A DNA stretch of 64,000 nucleotides from Adhaeribacter aquaticus DSM 16391 (GTDB taxonomy: Bacteria > Bacteroidota > Bacteroidia > Cytophagales > Hymenobacteraceae). Below, piece after piece: positions 52,927 to 62,456 of this stretch (its first letter is position 1; each line of letters opens with the position of its first letter). The stretch spans positions 951,363 to 1,015,362 of the forward strand of contig NZ_KI421517.1 of assembly GCF_000473365.1 (NCBI RefSeq), given 5' to 3'. Position numbers and translations under genes: made by a program. The notes under the pieces are model-generated. The model was not told the DNA's origin and made no database searches. It saw only the letters and a program-made list of their open reading frames with translations.

Positions 52927-53760
52927 TTAAAAAATTTTTAAAAAAGCAATAATAAAAGGTACTACCATTATCAAACTATCAAATCGGTCTAATATACCGC
53001 CATGGCCGGGCAACAAAGAGCCGGAATCTTTTACGCCCAAGCTCCGCTTTAACATAGATTCTACCAAATCCCCTAAAACTCCAAATATCGAAACCAAAAC
53101 AGCTACACCCAACCAGTGAAACACATCTAAATCAGTAAAATATAAGGATAGCACATACGATGCCCCCAAGCAGAGTAAAGTACCTCCTACCCAGCCTTCC
53201 CAGGTTTTGCCCGGTGATATTCGCTCGAACAATTTATGGCGCCCAAAACTTTTCCCGAAGAAATAAGCTCCGGTATCAGCTGCCCAGATTAAGAGCAAAG
53301 TACCTAAAATAACATGCCAGCTATAAGTAGTTGCATCTGCTGGAAAACCTAATAAAATTACTCCGGAGAAAGGACCTGCAACATACAAGACGCCTAAAAA
53401 AGTAAAAGCAATATTGGTAAATGGCTGCGCTTTCTTACGGTAAAGCTCTGCAACCAGCGAAACCATAAATAAGGGAGGCAGCAGAAACAAGTAACGATTT
53501 TCTAAAAACCCTGTTTGAATGAGAAAAACTAATAAAAATAAACCGCTTCCCATTAAAATGCCAAAACTTCGGTTAGGTTCAAAACCTTTAAACGAAACCA
53601 GCTTGTAGAATTCCATTAAACCTAAAACCGTCAGGCTTAAGAATAAAGCTCCAAAGGTCCATTGACTGAACCAGATAGCTCCTATAAACACCAGACCGCC
53701 CAGAATACCAGTAATTACACGTTGTTGCAGATTAGATAAATTGGCGGGTTCAGCGGCCAT
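52927..53760 (-). CDS. cdsA: phosphatidate cytidylyltransferase
   Basis: 277 residues from the ATG at 53760 (a TTG two codons upstream is possible). Eight or so membrane helices and the CDP-DAG synthase signature near the C-terminus: 'SMLKRSLGVKDSGSLLPGHG' followed by GILDRFDS, with the metal-binding acidic residues intact. It makes CDP-diacylglycerol, the precursor of phosphatidylserine used by psd. In tandem with the CPBP protease gene, 59 bases after its stop. Confidence 0.95.
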   Translation of the reverse strand: MAAEPANLSNLQQRVITGILGGLVFIGAIWFSQWTFGALFLSLTVLGLMEFYKLVSFKGFEPNRSFGILMGSGLFLLVFLIQTGFLENRYLFLLPPLFMVSLVAELYRKKAQPFTNIAFTFLGVLYVAGPFSGVILLGFPADATTYSWHVILGTLLLIWAADTGAYFFGKSFGRHKLFERISPGKTWEGWVGGTLLCLGASYVLSLYFTDLDVFHWLGVAVLVSIFGVLGDLVESMLKRSLGVKDSGSLLPGHGGILDRFDSLIMVVPFIIAFLKIF

Positions 53761-53818
53761 AAACAAATAAAAAAGGTTGATTAGATTTTTTAAAGATAGC
53801 TATTTAGCAGCAGTAGTT

Positions 53819-54772
53819 TTACCAGGTATCATCATATTTTACTTCTGGGACCCGGGCCGGAACCGCTTTTAGTTGTTTCTGCAAAAGAATTAATAAAACA
53901 ATTGAAAGTACCACAGAAAACAAGATGCTTTGCCAGGACATGGCTTCTACGGAATCAACATCATAATCTACCATTTTCTGCCTTACCATATACGATAATA
54001 CTACCACAAAACCATTGTTTATAAAATGTCCGATGATAGGTATCCAGATGTTTCCTGACCACCAATACAAATAACCGAACAAGGCTCCTAAAAGCGTGCG
54101 GGGCAACATACCGTAAAATTGCAAATGAATGGCTCCGAATATGATAGCCGTTACCCATATTGCCAGATGCGGTTTTTTAAACCACCTAAGGAGTTGCTGC
54201 TGAATTATTCCTCTAAAAACCAGTTCCTCGCCAATGGCCGGTATTAAAGCAAATACCACCAGGCCTAACAAAAATTGCCCCACGGTATCAAACTGAGTTA
54301 AGTATTGCGTAAGCTTGCGCAAGGTTTCTTCCTTTTCTTTAGCCCACTGCTCAAGGCCCTGCATGAAACCTGGCAAGTTCATTTTGCTATTAATATCAAT
54401 AAACCAGGAGTTTACGGGCATAATAATAAAGCACAAAATAGCAGCCAATACTACTGCTGAAAAGGGGATAGCTGTTTTAGGAGAAAAATATTTATCGAGA
54501 TTAAACCCAAAGCTTAGCATCATGATTACGGGACCTAGGGTAAAAGCACAAAAATGAGAAATTCCCTGAAAAATACTCATTGCTTCTTTGCCTTGGGGGT
54601 ATCCTGCCGGATTTTGTACCATCATGGCCAGTTCGGATATACCCAAATGATAGCGAAGAAACAGCACCGCCATGGAAAAGAAGTTTCCTACGAAAAAGCC
54701 ACCTAGTATAAATACCAGTAATAGTAAAATATAATTAACCGGATGAGTATTTCTCGGAATGAAACCTTTCAT
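53819..54772 (-). CDS. CPBP-family intramembrane protease
   Basis: 317 residues with about eight membrane helices. Active-site motifs: EExxxR (Glu182-Glu183...Arg187 in 'GEELVFRGII'), FxxxH (His216 in 'FGAIHL') and HxxxN (His249...Asn253). Type II CAAX-processing-like (Rce1/ABI) proteases; bacterial members are implicated in bacteriocin immunity or membrane protein processing, but most have no known substrate. It stands at the head of a membrane-lipid group (cdsA, psd) and is divergent from the dihydrouridine synthase. Confidence 0.88.
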   Translation of the reverse strand: MKGFIPRNTHPVNYILLLLVFILGGFFVGNFFSMAVLFLRYHLGISELAMMVQNPAGYPQGKEAMSIFQGISHFCAFTLGPVIMMLSFGFNLDKYFSPKTAIPFSAVVLAAILCFIIMPVNSWFIDINSKMNLPGFMQGLEQWAKEKEETLRKLTQYLTQFDTVGQFLLGLVVFALIPAIGEELVFRGIIQQQLLRWFKKPHLAIWVTAIIFGAIHLQFYGMLPRTLLGALFGYLYWWSGNIWIPIIGHFINNGFVVVLSYMVRQKMVDYDVDSVEAMSWQSILFSVVLSIVLLILLQKQLKAVPARVPEVKYDDTW

Positions 54773-54830
54773 GTGTGCATTTAAGTTAATAAAGACGTAA
54801 ATTTACCCTAAATTTTAAATTTCGCTAAGC

Positions 54831-55814
54831 GTGGTACAAATTGGCAATATTTCGCTACCTGATTTTCCTTTGTTACTGGCCCCTATGGAAGATGTAAGTG
54901 ATCCTCCTTTTCGGGCAGTCTGCAAAGAAAATGGTGCTGACCTGATGTATACGGAATTTATTTCGTCGGAGGGATTGATACGGGCGGCAGCCAAGAGCCG
55001 TCAGAAGCTGGACGTTTTTGATTACGAAAGACCAATCGGCATCCAGATATTTGGTTCCGATATAGAATCAATGCGCGAATCTGCAGCTATTTCTACCGAA
55101 GCCGGACCAGATTTAATTGATATAAATTATGGTTGTCCGGTAAAGAATGTAGCTTGTAAAGGAGCCGGAGCGGCATTATTACGGGACATTCCTAAAATGG
55201 TGGCCATGACGGAAGCTGTAGTAAAAGCCACCCATTTGCCGGTTACTGTTAAAACCCGTTTAGGTTGGGACGATTCTACTAAAAACATTATAGAAGTAGC
55301 TGAACGCTTACAGGATATTGGCATAAAAGCCTTAACCATTCATGGCCGTACCCGGGTTCAAATGTATAAAGGCGAAGCTGATTGGCGCTTAATTGCCGAA
55401 GTCAAGAATAATTCCCGCATCCAGATACCTATATTTGGTAACGGAGATATTGATTGCCCGGAGAAGGCTGTAGCCTACAAAGACCATTATGGTGTAGATG
55501 GCGTTATGATTGGCCGGGCAGCTATTGGCTATCCCTGGATTTTTAGGGAAGTAAAACATTTTGCTAAAACCGGAGAGTTATTGGCGCCGCCAACATTGCA
55601 GGAACGGATGGAAGCCTGTAAATCTCATTTTACTAAATCAATAGAATGGAAAGGCGAACGATTAGGCATCTTTGAAATGCGCCGGCATTACACCAATTAC
55701 TTCCGCGGATTACCTCACTTTAAGCCTTACCGCATGCGGTTGGTGCAAACCGAAAATCCACAGGAAATTTATGATATTCTGGATGAGGTTGCCGGCACAA
55801 TGGCTTATGCTTAA
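54831..55814 (+). CDS. dusB: tRNA-dihydrouridine synthase
   Basis: 327 residues from a GTG at 54831. FMN TIM barrel with 'LLAPMEDVSDPPFRAVC', the catalytic Cys in 'INYGCPVKNVACKGAGAALL', 'TVKTRLGWDD', 'LTIHGRTRVQMYKGEADW' and 'GVDGVMIGRAAIGYPW'. It reduces uridines in the tRNA D-loop. The closest type is DusB. Divergent from the CPBP gene with 58 bases between the starts. A short hairpin (55921-55947) lies about 100 bases downstream. Confidence 0.95.
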   Translation: MVQIGNISLPDFPLLLAPMEDVSDPPFRAVCKENGADLMYTEFISSEGLIRAAAKSRQKLDVFDYERPIGIQIFGSDIESMRESAAISTEAGPDLIDINYGCPVKNVACKGAGAALLRDIPKMVAMTEAVVKATHLPVTVKTRLGWDDSTKNIIEVAERLQDIGIKALTIHGRTRVQMYKGEADWRLIAEVKNNSRIQIPIFGNGDIDCPEKAVAYKDHYGVDGVMIGRAAIGYPWIFREVKHFAKTGELLAPPTLQERMEACKSHFTKSIEWKGERLGIFEMRRHYTNYFRGLPHFKPYRMRLVQTENPQEIYDILDEVAGTMAYA

Positions 55815-55941
55815 AAGCTGCTGAATCATACGCTAATTTTCGACAACCTAATGCGGCAGAAAAATTACCTCTGCCGCCCTATAATTCTTAAAGATTATTA
55901 TTGAAACCTTAAATACACAAGGCCAGCATTCTTTTAGTAAG

Positions 55942-56799
55942 CTGGCCTGGCTATTATTGTTATTTCTTTCTTTGGTGTGGGGTTCTTCCTTCATTTTAAT
56001 GAAGAAAGGTTTAGAAGTTTATACCTCCGATGAATTAGGAGCCGCCCGCATTACCATAGCTTGCCTGGTTTTATTACCTTTTGCCCTTAACAACATTCGT
56101 AAAGTAGAGTCTGCTAAATGGAAATACCTCGTTGCCTGCGGCCTGATTGGCAATTTATTTCCGGCTTTCCTGTTTGCTTATGCTGAAACCCGACTGGCAA
56201 GCGGTTTAGCTGGTGTACTAAATTCCTTAACTTCTCTTTTTACTTTACTTATTGGAGCCATTTTCTTCCGGCAGCGCATTACATCATTGCGATTGGTTGG
56301 TATACTCATCGGTATTATGGGTACAACCGTACTTATTTTAGGCGGAAGCGAAAAAGAAAATTCAGATAACGCTTATTTTGGGCTTTACGTGGTACTGGCA
56401 ACCATTATGTATGGCGGTAGCTTAAATATTATCAAATTTCGTCTGCAAGGCATTCCGGCTCTAACAATGGCCAGTTTAGCTTTATTTTCGGTAGGTCCGG
56501 TAGCTTTTACTTATTTATGTTCTACCTCGTTCTTTCATAAGTTAACCTCCGCTTCCGGTGGTTTAGAAGCACTGGCCTATATTGGTGTGTTAGCAATCTT
56601 AAGCACGGCTATTGGCCTGATTCTGTACAGTAAGTTAATCCATTTAACAACCACCCTTTTTGCCAGCTCATCTACTTACCTGATGCCCATTGTTGCCTTA
56701 CTTTGGGGACTCCTAGATGGCGAACAAATCCACCTGATTCATTATGCCGGTATGGCGATTATTCTCGCAGGGGTATTTATAGTTAATCGGAATAAATAA
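55942..56799 (+). CDS. EamA/DMT-family transporter, start uncertain
   Basis: Ten-helix drug/metabolite transporter: 'LSLVWGSSFILMKKGLEVY' at the start of the first EamA repeat and 'YIGVLAILSTAIGLILYSKLI' in the second. The first standard start is TTG at 55957 (280 residues), but the hydrophobic helix clearly begins before it: the in-frame codons upstream read KLAWLLL and stay open to a TAA at 55882-55884, with no ATG, GTG or TTG. Candidate starts are CTG at 55942 (used here) or an ATT near 55894-55900. Substrate unknown. Confidence 0.8.
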   Translation: MAWLLLLFLSLVWGSSFILMKKGLEVYTSDELGAARITIACLVLLPFALNNIRKVESAKWKYLVACGLIGNLFPAFLFAYAETRLASGLAGVLNSLTSLFTLLIGAIFFRQRITSLRLVGILIGIMGTTVLILGGSEKENSDNAYFGLYVVLATIMYGGSLNIIKFRLQGIPALTMASLALFSVGPVAFTYLCSTSFFHKLTSASGGLEALAYIGVLAILSTAIGLILYSKLIHLTTTLFASSSTYLMPIVALLWGLLDGEQIHLIHYAGMAIILAGVFIVNRNK

Positions 56800-56871
56800 G
56801 GTTAGCACCAGCTTTTAAAAGGTTGCTTTGAGCTCCTTCAGAAATGCAAGAAGTTATACTTCCTATATTTA

Positions 56872-58806
56872 TTATATCTCTCCTTCCGTAAACTTCCATT
56901 TGACAAAGGCTTCCATAGCTTCATAATCCGCTAAGCCGAGCTGGTCGTAGAGCTTAGCGGTTTCACGGTTACGTTCCGCTGCTCTAACCCAGAACTCGCG
57001 GGAGTCTTCACCTGGAAACACGGGTGTATCCTTCTGTGACTGGTGCTTGAAGATGGCGTTGCGTTTGCGGATAACCTCCTGCGGGGAGAGCGGCACAGCC
57101 ATCTCAATCTCATGGATCTCAAACTCATGCCAGGCGCCCCGGTAGAGCCACAGCCAGCAATCCTGTGTCCATTCCTCTGTTTGCCGCAGGCGCGTTAAGG
57201 CTTCCAGGATAATGTTAAAGCACACCACGTGCGTGCCATGCGGATCGGCAAAATCACCGGCCGCAAATATTTGATGAGGCTTTACCTGTTGCAATAGCTC
57301 CATGGTTAGCTGCACATCTACTTCCGAAACCGCATTCTTTTTGGTTTTACCGGTTTCGTAAAATGGCAAAGCCATGAAGTGGATCTGCTCATCGGGTAAG
57401 CCGGCATAACGGGCTCCGGCAATGGCTTCGGTCTTGCGGATAAAGCCTTTCACGTTGCGCACCTCCGGCGTATCTACCTGGTTGGGCTGCTTGTCCTGAA
57501 AGAACTGGCGCATGTCTTCGTAGATACTTTTGAGCTGGCCTGTATCCTGGCTCATACTTTCGTTGAAGTCAATGGCAAACTCCACATACCGCAGCACATC
57601 ATCGTCCCACACGGCGGTATTGCCCGAAGTCTGGTACGCCACGTGCACCTGATGCCCCTGGTCTACCAGCCGGATAAACGTGCCGCCCATGGAAATGACA
57701 TCATCATCGGGATGGGGCGAGAAGATAAGGGCTCTTTTCTGCGCTGGCTGGGCCCGCTCCGGCCGCTGGGAATCATCAGCATTTGGTTTACCACCGGGCC
57801 AGCCGGTAATGGTTCGCTGGAGCTGGTTAAACACATGGATATTGATGTTGTAGGCGGGTCCTTTCTCTACTGCCAGCTGCGCCATGCCATGGTTGTTATA
57901 GTCTTCGTCGGTGAGCTTCAGGATAGGCTTGTTTACTTCTGCTGATAACCAGATGATGGCTTTTTTGATCAGCTGTTCCTCCCAAAGGCAGTCTTTCACC
58001 AGCCAGGGAGTATCAAAGCGGGTCAGCAGGGAAGCCGCATCCTGGTCCAGCACAAACTCTACCTGCTCGGAAAGCTGCAGGTAGGTAGCGGGGACTTCGC
58101 TGGAGATCTCTCCTTCCACAGCTTTCTTCACAATAGGTGCTTTCTTGCCGTTCCAGGCCATCAGGATGATTTCCCGGGCTTTGAAGATGGTGCCGATGCC
58201 CATGGTTATGGCTTTGGTGGGTACGTTTTCCTTGCCGCCAAAGTCACGTGCGGCATCTCTTCTGGTCAGATCATCCAGCGTTACCAGGCGGGTGCCGGAG
58301 TTAGGTGCCGAGCCGGGTTCGTTGAAGCCAATGTGGCCGGTGCGGCCAATGCCCAGGATCTGCAAATCCAGTCCACCCAGAGCTTCTATCTTGTGTTCGT
58401 AGGCCAGGCAGAAAGCGGGTATGGCTTCCAGGGGTAGGGTACCATCGGGTATATGAATGTTAGCCGGATCGATATCAATGTGGTCGAACAGGTTCTCGTG
58501 CATAAAGCGCACATAGCTTTGCTTAGCAGTGGGCTGCATGGGGTAGTATTCATCCAGGTTAAAGGTGATGACGTTGTGAAAGCTTAAACCTTCTTCCTGG
58601 TGCAAACGCACCAGTTCGGCATACACGCCCACGGGCGTAGCGCCGGTGGCTAAACCTAAGACAGCCGGCTGCCCCTGGGCCTGCTTCTTCTGGATGAGCT
58701 GGGCAATCCGACCAGCTACCTGTTTAGAAGCTATATGCTGATCCGGATATATCCGCACCGGTAACTTCTCGTATCTCGTCTCTTCTAATAAATTTAACCG
58801 TGCCAT
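56872..58806 (-). CDS. nagB: glucosamine-6-phosphate deaminase fused to a PIG-L deacetylase domain
   Basis: 644 residues. Residues about 1-275 are NagB: 'LGLATGATPVGVYAELV', 'TFNLDEYY', 'ILGIGRTGHIGFNEPGS'. Residues about 360-640 are a LmbE/PIG-L zinc deacetylase: 'ALIFSPHPDDDVISMGGTF' (HPDD motif) and the distal 'DPHGTHVVCFN' histidines. This two-domain form is typical of Bacteroidota. It converts GlcN-6-P to Fru-6-P and ammonia; the second domain may deacetylate an amino sugar. The DNA is noticeably G+C richer than its neighbours (36 of the 60 bases from 58321). Confidence 0.95.
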   Translation of the reverse strand: MARLNLLEETRYEKLPVRIYPDQHIASKQVAGRIAQLIQKKQAQGQPAVLGLATGATPVGVYAELVRLHQEEGLSFHNVITFNLDEYYPMQPTAKQSYVRFMHENLFDHIDIDPANIHIPDGTLPLEAIPAFCLAYEHKIEALGGLDLQILGIGRTGHIGFNEPGSAPNSGTRLVTLDDLTRRDAARDFGGKENVPTKAITMGIGTIFKAREIILMAWNGKKAPIVKKAVEGEISSEVPATYLQLSEQVEFVLDQDAASLLTRFDTPWLVKDCLWEEQLIKKAIIWLSAEVNKPILKLTDEDYNNHGMAQLAVEKGPAYNINIHVFNQLQRTITGWPGGKPNADDSQRPERAQPAQKRALIFSPHPDDDVISMGGTFIRLVDQGHQVHVAYQTSGNTAVWDDDVLRYVEFAIDFNESMSQDTGQLKSIYEDMRQFFQDKQPNQVDTPEVRNVKGFIRKTEAIAGARYAGLPDEQIHFMALPFYETGKTKKNAVSEVDVQLTMELLQQVKPHQIFAAGDFADPHGTHVVCFNIILEALTRLRQTEEWTQDCWLWLYRGAWHEFEIHEIEMAVPLSPQEVIRKRNAIFKHQSQKDTPVFPGEDSREFWVRAAERNRETAKLYDQLGLADYEAMEAFVKWKFTEGEI

Positions 58807-59004
58807 AGGGTTGCAGATTTAGATAGATTAAGCAATTAATATACAAGTAAGAAAACAAATACTTTACCTCGACCTTCTTATTTTGATCAAACTCTATTAA
58901 GGTAAAAAGTAAAAGCTAATATAATACTCTTGGAATACCTCCTGTGTTAATTTTAGGTAAATAAAAACTTCAATTAAGGACCCTGATAATAGAATACGGT
59001 AAGG

Positions 59005-60741
59005 CTATTTAGCTATATTTAATTTACTGTTTTTTTGTCCGTACAAGAAATAAATAAGCAACCCTAAAGCTAACCAGGCTAAAAAGCGGCTCCAATTAGT
59101 TATTCCCAACTCTGTCATCAGGTACAAGTTAGTAATCAGGCCCAATACCGGGATAAGCGAAAGATTCTTAAGATAAGATAAAACAGTAATTACTATACAG
59201 AATAAAATAAACCCTATTAAAGGTATTTTGTGTTTAAATACCTCCCAGCCCTGCTCATTTCCATCACTAAAACTAAAGAAGCTTTGTATTCCGCTTTGGT
59301 TAAAAAACAAGAGAATAACTACTATTAAAACCATTAATAAAGGCACTAAATATTTCCCATTGTAGTAAGGCACTTTGAACCCGGAACGCCCCACATGATC
59401 ACCGGAATTATCAGCTAATAATATTCCGCCACATACCAGCACAAAAGCAAATAAAGTTCCTATACTGGTTAAATCCGTAACTTCGGTCAGGTTCATAAAC
59501 AAGGCGGGTATGGCCACTACAAAACCTGTTACAATGGTAGAGAACGAAGGTGTTTTGTGACGTGGGTGCAGCCTGGAAAATACTTTAGGTAATAATCCAT
59601 CCCGGCTCATCGACATCCAAATGCGGGGCTGGCCAATTTGAAACACCAGTAAAACACTAGCCATGGCTACTACCGCGCTTACCGCTACTACTCCCGAAAT
59701 AAAATTAAGGCCAATGCGGCCAAATACATAAGCTAACGGATCGCCAACTGCCAACTCGGAGTAAGGCACAATACCGGTTAAAATTAAGGCTACTAAAATG
59801 TAAAGAACTGTGCAAATAACCAATGAATAAATCATGGCCTTAGGCAAATCGCGCTGGGGGTCCTGACATTCTTCTGCCGTGGTAGAAATAGCATCAAAAC
59901 CAATATAAGCAAAAAATACCGCCGAAACACCTTTTAATATACCAGTAACGCCATTAGGCGCAAAAGGACTCCAGTTAGTTGGTGACACATAGAATATACC
60001 CACTCCTACTACTAATACAATTACCAGCAACTTAAGTAATACCAGTAAATTAGCAGTACGTTTCGATTCTTTGATACCAACATAAACTAAATAAGTAATG
60101 ACTACTACAATTAATAAAGCCGGCAAATCAGCTACCAAATGCAGGCTACCTAAACGAGGAGCATATTGCCAGGCCTCATAGGCTGCCTGCAAATTAGGTG
60201 TTAATTGGTTTAAAGGTGTGCCAGCCGCCACCAGAGCATTGGCTTCGGTAAAACCGCGGGAAGCACTCAGGAAATCCATGGTTAAATAAGCCGGAATATG
60301 CATTCCTATACCCTCTAGCAAACTGGTGAAATAATCTGACCAGGAGATAGCAACCGCAATATTACCGATGGCATACTCCATCAGTAAATCCCAGCCAATA
60401 ATCCAGGCAACCAGTTCCCCAAAAGAAGTATAGGCGTAAGTATAAGCGCTGCCGGCTACTGGCAAGGTAGAAGCAAACTGGGCATAACATAAAGCAGAAA
60501 AAGCGCAGGCAATAGCTGTAAAAACAAAAAGCAAGGAAACTGCGGGGCCACCAGATGCACTGGCATTACCAATAGTACTAAAAATGCCGGCTCCAATAAC
60601 AGCAGCAATGCCTAAAGCAGTTAAATCGCGAAGAGTAAGATTTTTAACTAAACTTATTCCATGTCCTGTTTCAGGATCAGCATGGATTTCTGCCAACATG
60701 GTTGTAATATCCTTCTTCCGAAAAAGACTTTTAAAATTCAT
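59005..60741 (-). CDS. APC-family cationic amino acid permease
   Basis: 578 residues from the ATG at 60741; the frame extends 23 codons upstream but that part is poor. About 12-14 membrane helices. The first helix carries the APC 'GIAAVIGAGIFSTIG' motif, and 'CYAQFASTLPVAGSAYTYAYT' is typical of the CAT subgroup. It takes up or exchanges amino acids across the inner membrane. Not compositionally unusual, though it lies between two G+C-rich genes. Confidence 0.92.
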   Translation of the reverse strand: MNFKSLFRKKDITTMLAEIHADPETGHGISLVKNLTLRDLTALGIAAVIGAGIFSTIGNASASGGPAVSLLFVFTAIACAFSALCYAQFASTLPVAGSAYTYAYTSFGELVAWIIGWDLLMEYAIGNIAVAISWSDYFTSLLEGIGMHIPAYLTMDFLSASRGFTEANALVAAGTPLNQLTPNLQAAYEAWQYAPRLGSLHLVADLPALLIVVVITYLVYVGIKESKRTANLLVLLKLLVIVLVVGVGIFYVSPTNWSPFAPNGVTGILKGVSAVFFAYIGFDAISTTAEECQDPQRDLPKAMIYSLVICTVLYILVALILTGIVPYSELAVGDPLAYVFGRIGLNFISGVVAVSAVVAMASVLLVFQIGQPRIWMSMSRDGLLPKVFSRLHPRHKTPSFSTIVTGFVVAIPALFMNLTEVTDLTSIGTLFAFVLVCGGILLADNSGDHVGRSGFKVPYYNGKYLVPLLMVLIVVILLFFNQSGIQSFFSFSDGNEQGWEVFKHKIPLIGFILFCIVITVLSYLKNLSLIPVLGLITNLYLMTELGITNWSRFLAWLALGLLIYFLYGQKNSKLNIAK

Positions 60742-60818
60742 GTAATTGTAGTTTAAAGTCAAAAGGTAGGGAATAATTACGAACTTTTCTAAAATGACCT
60801 TACCCGCCAATTGTAACA

Positions 60819-60856
60819 GGAAGAGGCTGAATAAAATTAATTATTCAGCCTCTTCC
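60819..60856 (-). terminator. hairpin terminator of the enolase-family gene
   Basis: Perfect 16-bp stem (60819-60834 with 60841-60856), loop AATTAA. The T-tract is weak, but the position 21 bases after the stop on the minus strand fits. Confidence 0.7.
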
Positions 60857-60876
60857 GAAAGAAAATTTAAGCTTGC

Positions 60877-62235
60877 TTACGGTCTGACGAGGGTACCATC
60901 GAACTTGCGCACCTGCCAGTTACCTGCATTATTGGTGATAGGATATTTAGCGGCTGCTTTTTCATTTATCTCCACCCCCAATCCCGGCACCTCATTCACG
61001 CTCATGTAGCCCTTGTTCATGGTGGGGCAGCCCTGGAACACCTCCAGCATCTTCTCATTAAAGCTCACCGCCTCCTGAATACCAAAGTTCCAGGTGGCCA
61101 GGTCCATGTGACACTGCGCCGCGTGCCCTACCGGCGAGACATCTCCCGGTCCGTGCCAGGCCGTCTTGATGTTAAACCACTCCCCCAAACGGGCTACTTT
61201 CATGGCTGGTGTTATACCACCTATCTGCGAGACGTGGATGCGGATGTAGTCAAACCACTGGTTCACCATGGCCTCTTTCCACTCGTTCTGGTTGTTGAAC
61301 AGCTCGCCCATGGCAATCGGCACCGTGGTGTTCTGCCTAAGCATCTGGAACCACTTGGGGTTCTCCGGCGAGAAGGGATCTTCAATAAAGAAGGGCCGGT
61401 ACTCTTCCACTGACTTGATCAGGTGAATAGCATCCATGGGATCCAGCCGCTCATGAATATCATGCAGCAGCTCTACTTCCTCGCCGCATACTTTCCGGGC
61501 TACTTCAAACAGCTTCGGCACTGACTTGCGGTAAGCGACCTGGTCCATGTACTGGTCTTTTTCATTGGCAAAACCAGCGGTTTTAAAATCTGGTTTACTC
61601 GATATGGCCGTTGCCCCATAACCGCCCTGCTGCACCCGTACATAACGGAAGCCCCGCTCCATGATCCGCTTGGCATCTTCGGCCGTTTCTTCCGGGCTTC
61701 GGCCATTGGCGTGGGTATAGCAAGGCACGGCAAAGCGTACCTTCCCGCCCAGCAGCTGATACACCGGCATGCCGGCTCGTTTGCCTTTGATGTCCCACAA
61801 AGCCTGGTCCAGCCCGCTCAGGGCATTGTTGAGCACCGGCCCGTTGCGCCAGTAAGAACTGGTATAGACACTATGCCAGGCATCTTCTATGTTATCGGCA
61901 TCTTTGCCGGTACACAAATCATTTAAGTAGCGGTTGATGGCGGTCACCACCACTTCGGCCCGCTGGGTAAAGGTAGCGCAGCCTAAGCCATACAGGCCCG
62001 GCTCGGTAGTATCTACCCGTACGACTACTAAGTTAGAACCTTGCGGAGCGGTGCCAATGGCCCGTACGCTCTTGATGCGGATGGGCTTCATGCCTTTGGC
62101 ATAGCTTGGCACTGCTTGCTCTGCCTGGGCGCTGCTGCTGTTAAACAAGCCTAATACGCCGGCCCCGGCGCCCAAGCCCAGCTTCTTCAGCAGCTCCCGA
62201 CGACTCTCTTGTACTTGCTGTTCCTCTTTGTTCAT
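60877..62235 (-). CDS. mannonate dehydratase-like enolase-superfamily protein, Tat-exported
   Basis: 452 residues. N-terminal twin-arginine signal ('ESRRELLKKLGLGAGAGVLG', residues about 10-30), unusual for this family. Then MR_MLE N- and C-terminal domains: 'SSYWRNGPVLNNALSGLDQA', 'LLHDIHERLDP', 'FFIEDPFSPENPKW', 'IAMGELFNN', and 'WHGPGDVSPVGHAAQ', which follow the D-mannonate dehydratase/RspA pattern. It dehydrates a sugar acid, probably in the periplasm. G+C-rich DNA (39 of the 60 bases from 61081). Divergent from nothing; the permease lies downstream on the same strand. Confidence 0.88.
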   Translation of the reverse strand: MNKEEQQVQESRRELLKKLGLGAGAGVLGLFNSSSAQAEQAVPSYAKGMKPIRIKSVRAIGTAPQGSNLVVVRVDTTEPGLYGLGCATFTQRAEVVVTAINRYLNDLCTGKDADNIEDAWHSVYTSSYWRNGPVLNNALSGLDQALWDIKGKRAGMPVYQLLGGKVRFAVPCYTHANGRSPEETAEDAKRIMERGFRYVRVQQGGYGATAISSKPDFKTAGFANEKDQYMDQVAYRKSVPKLFEVARKVCGEEVELLHDIHERLDPMDAIHLIKSVEEYRPFFIEDPFSPENPKWFQMLRQNTTVPIAMGELFNNQNEWKEAMVNQWFDYIRIHVSQIGGITPAMKVARLGEWFNIKTAWHGPGDVSPVGHAAQCHMDLATWNFGIQEAVSFNEKMLEVFQGCPTMNKGYMSVNEVPGLGVEINEKAAAKYPITNNAGNWQVRKFDGTLVRP

Positions 62236-62456
62236 TCCTTTTGTCCTTTTTATTCTGGTGGATATACTGGATATTAAATAAGGCTTTAATTCTTACTTCC
62301 TCACCTGCTTACTTTGTAGGGTAAATTGGTGCAAATTAGAATTACAGCTACTTCAATAATAGTAAATAAAATGAGGTTTGCCAAAAATAGCTGGTCTTCT
62401 ATATTTGAAAAAGAGGAATCAACAAGGCAGGAAAACAAAACAAAAGCAATAATTAA

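Noticed and set aside
55921-55947. Hairpin as terminator of dusB
   Set aside because: No T-run follows, and the sequence lies within the probable coding start of the EamA gene.
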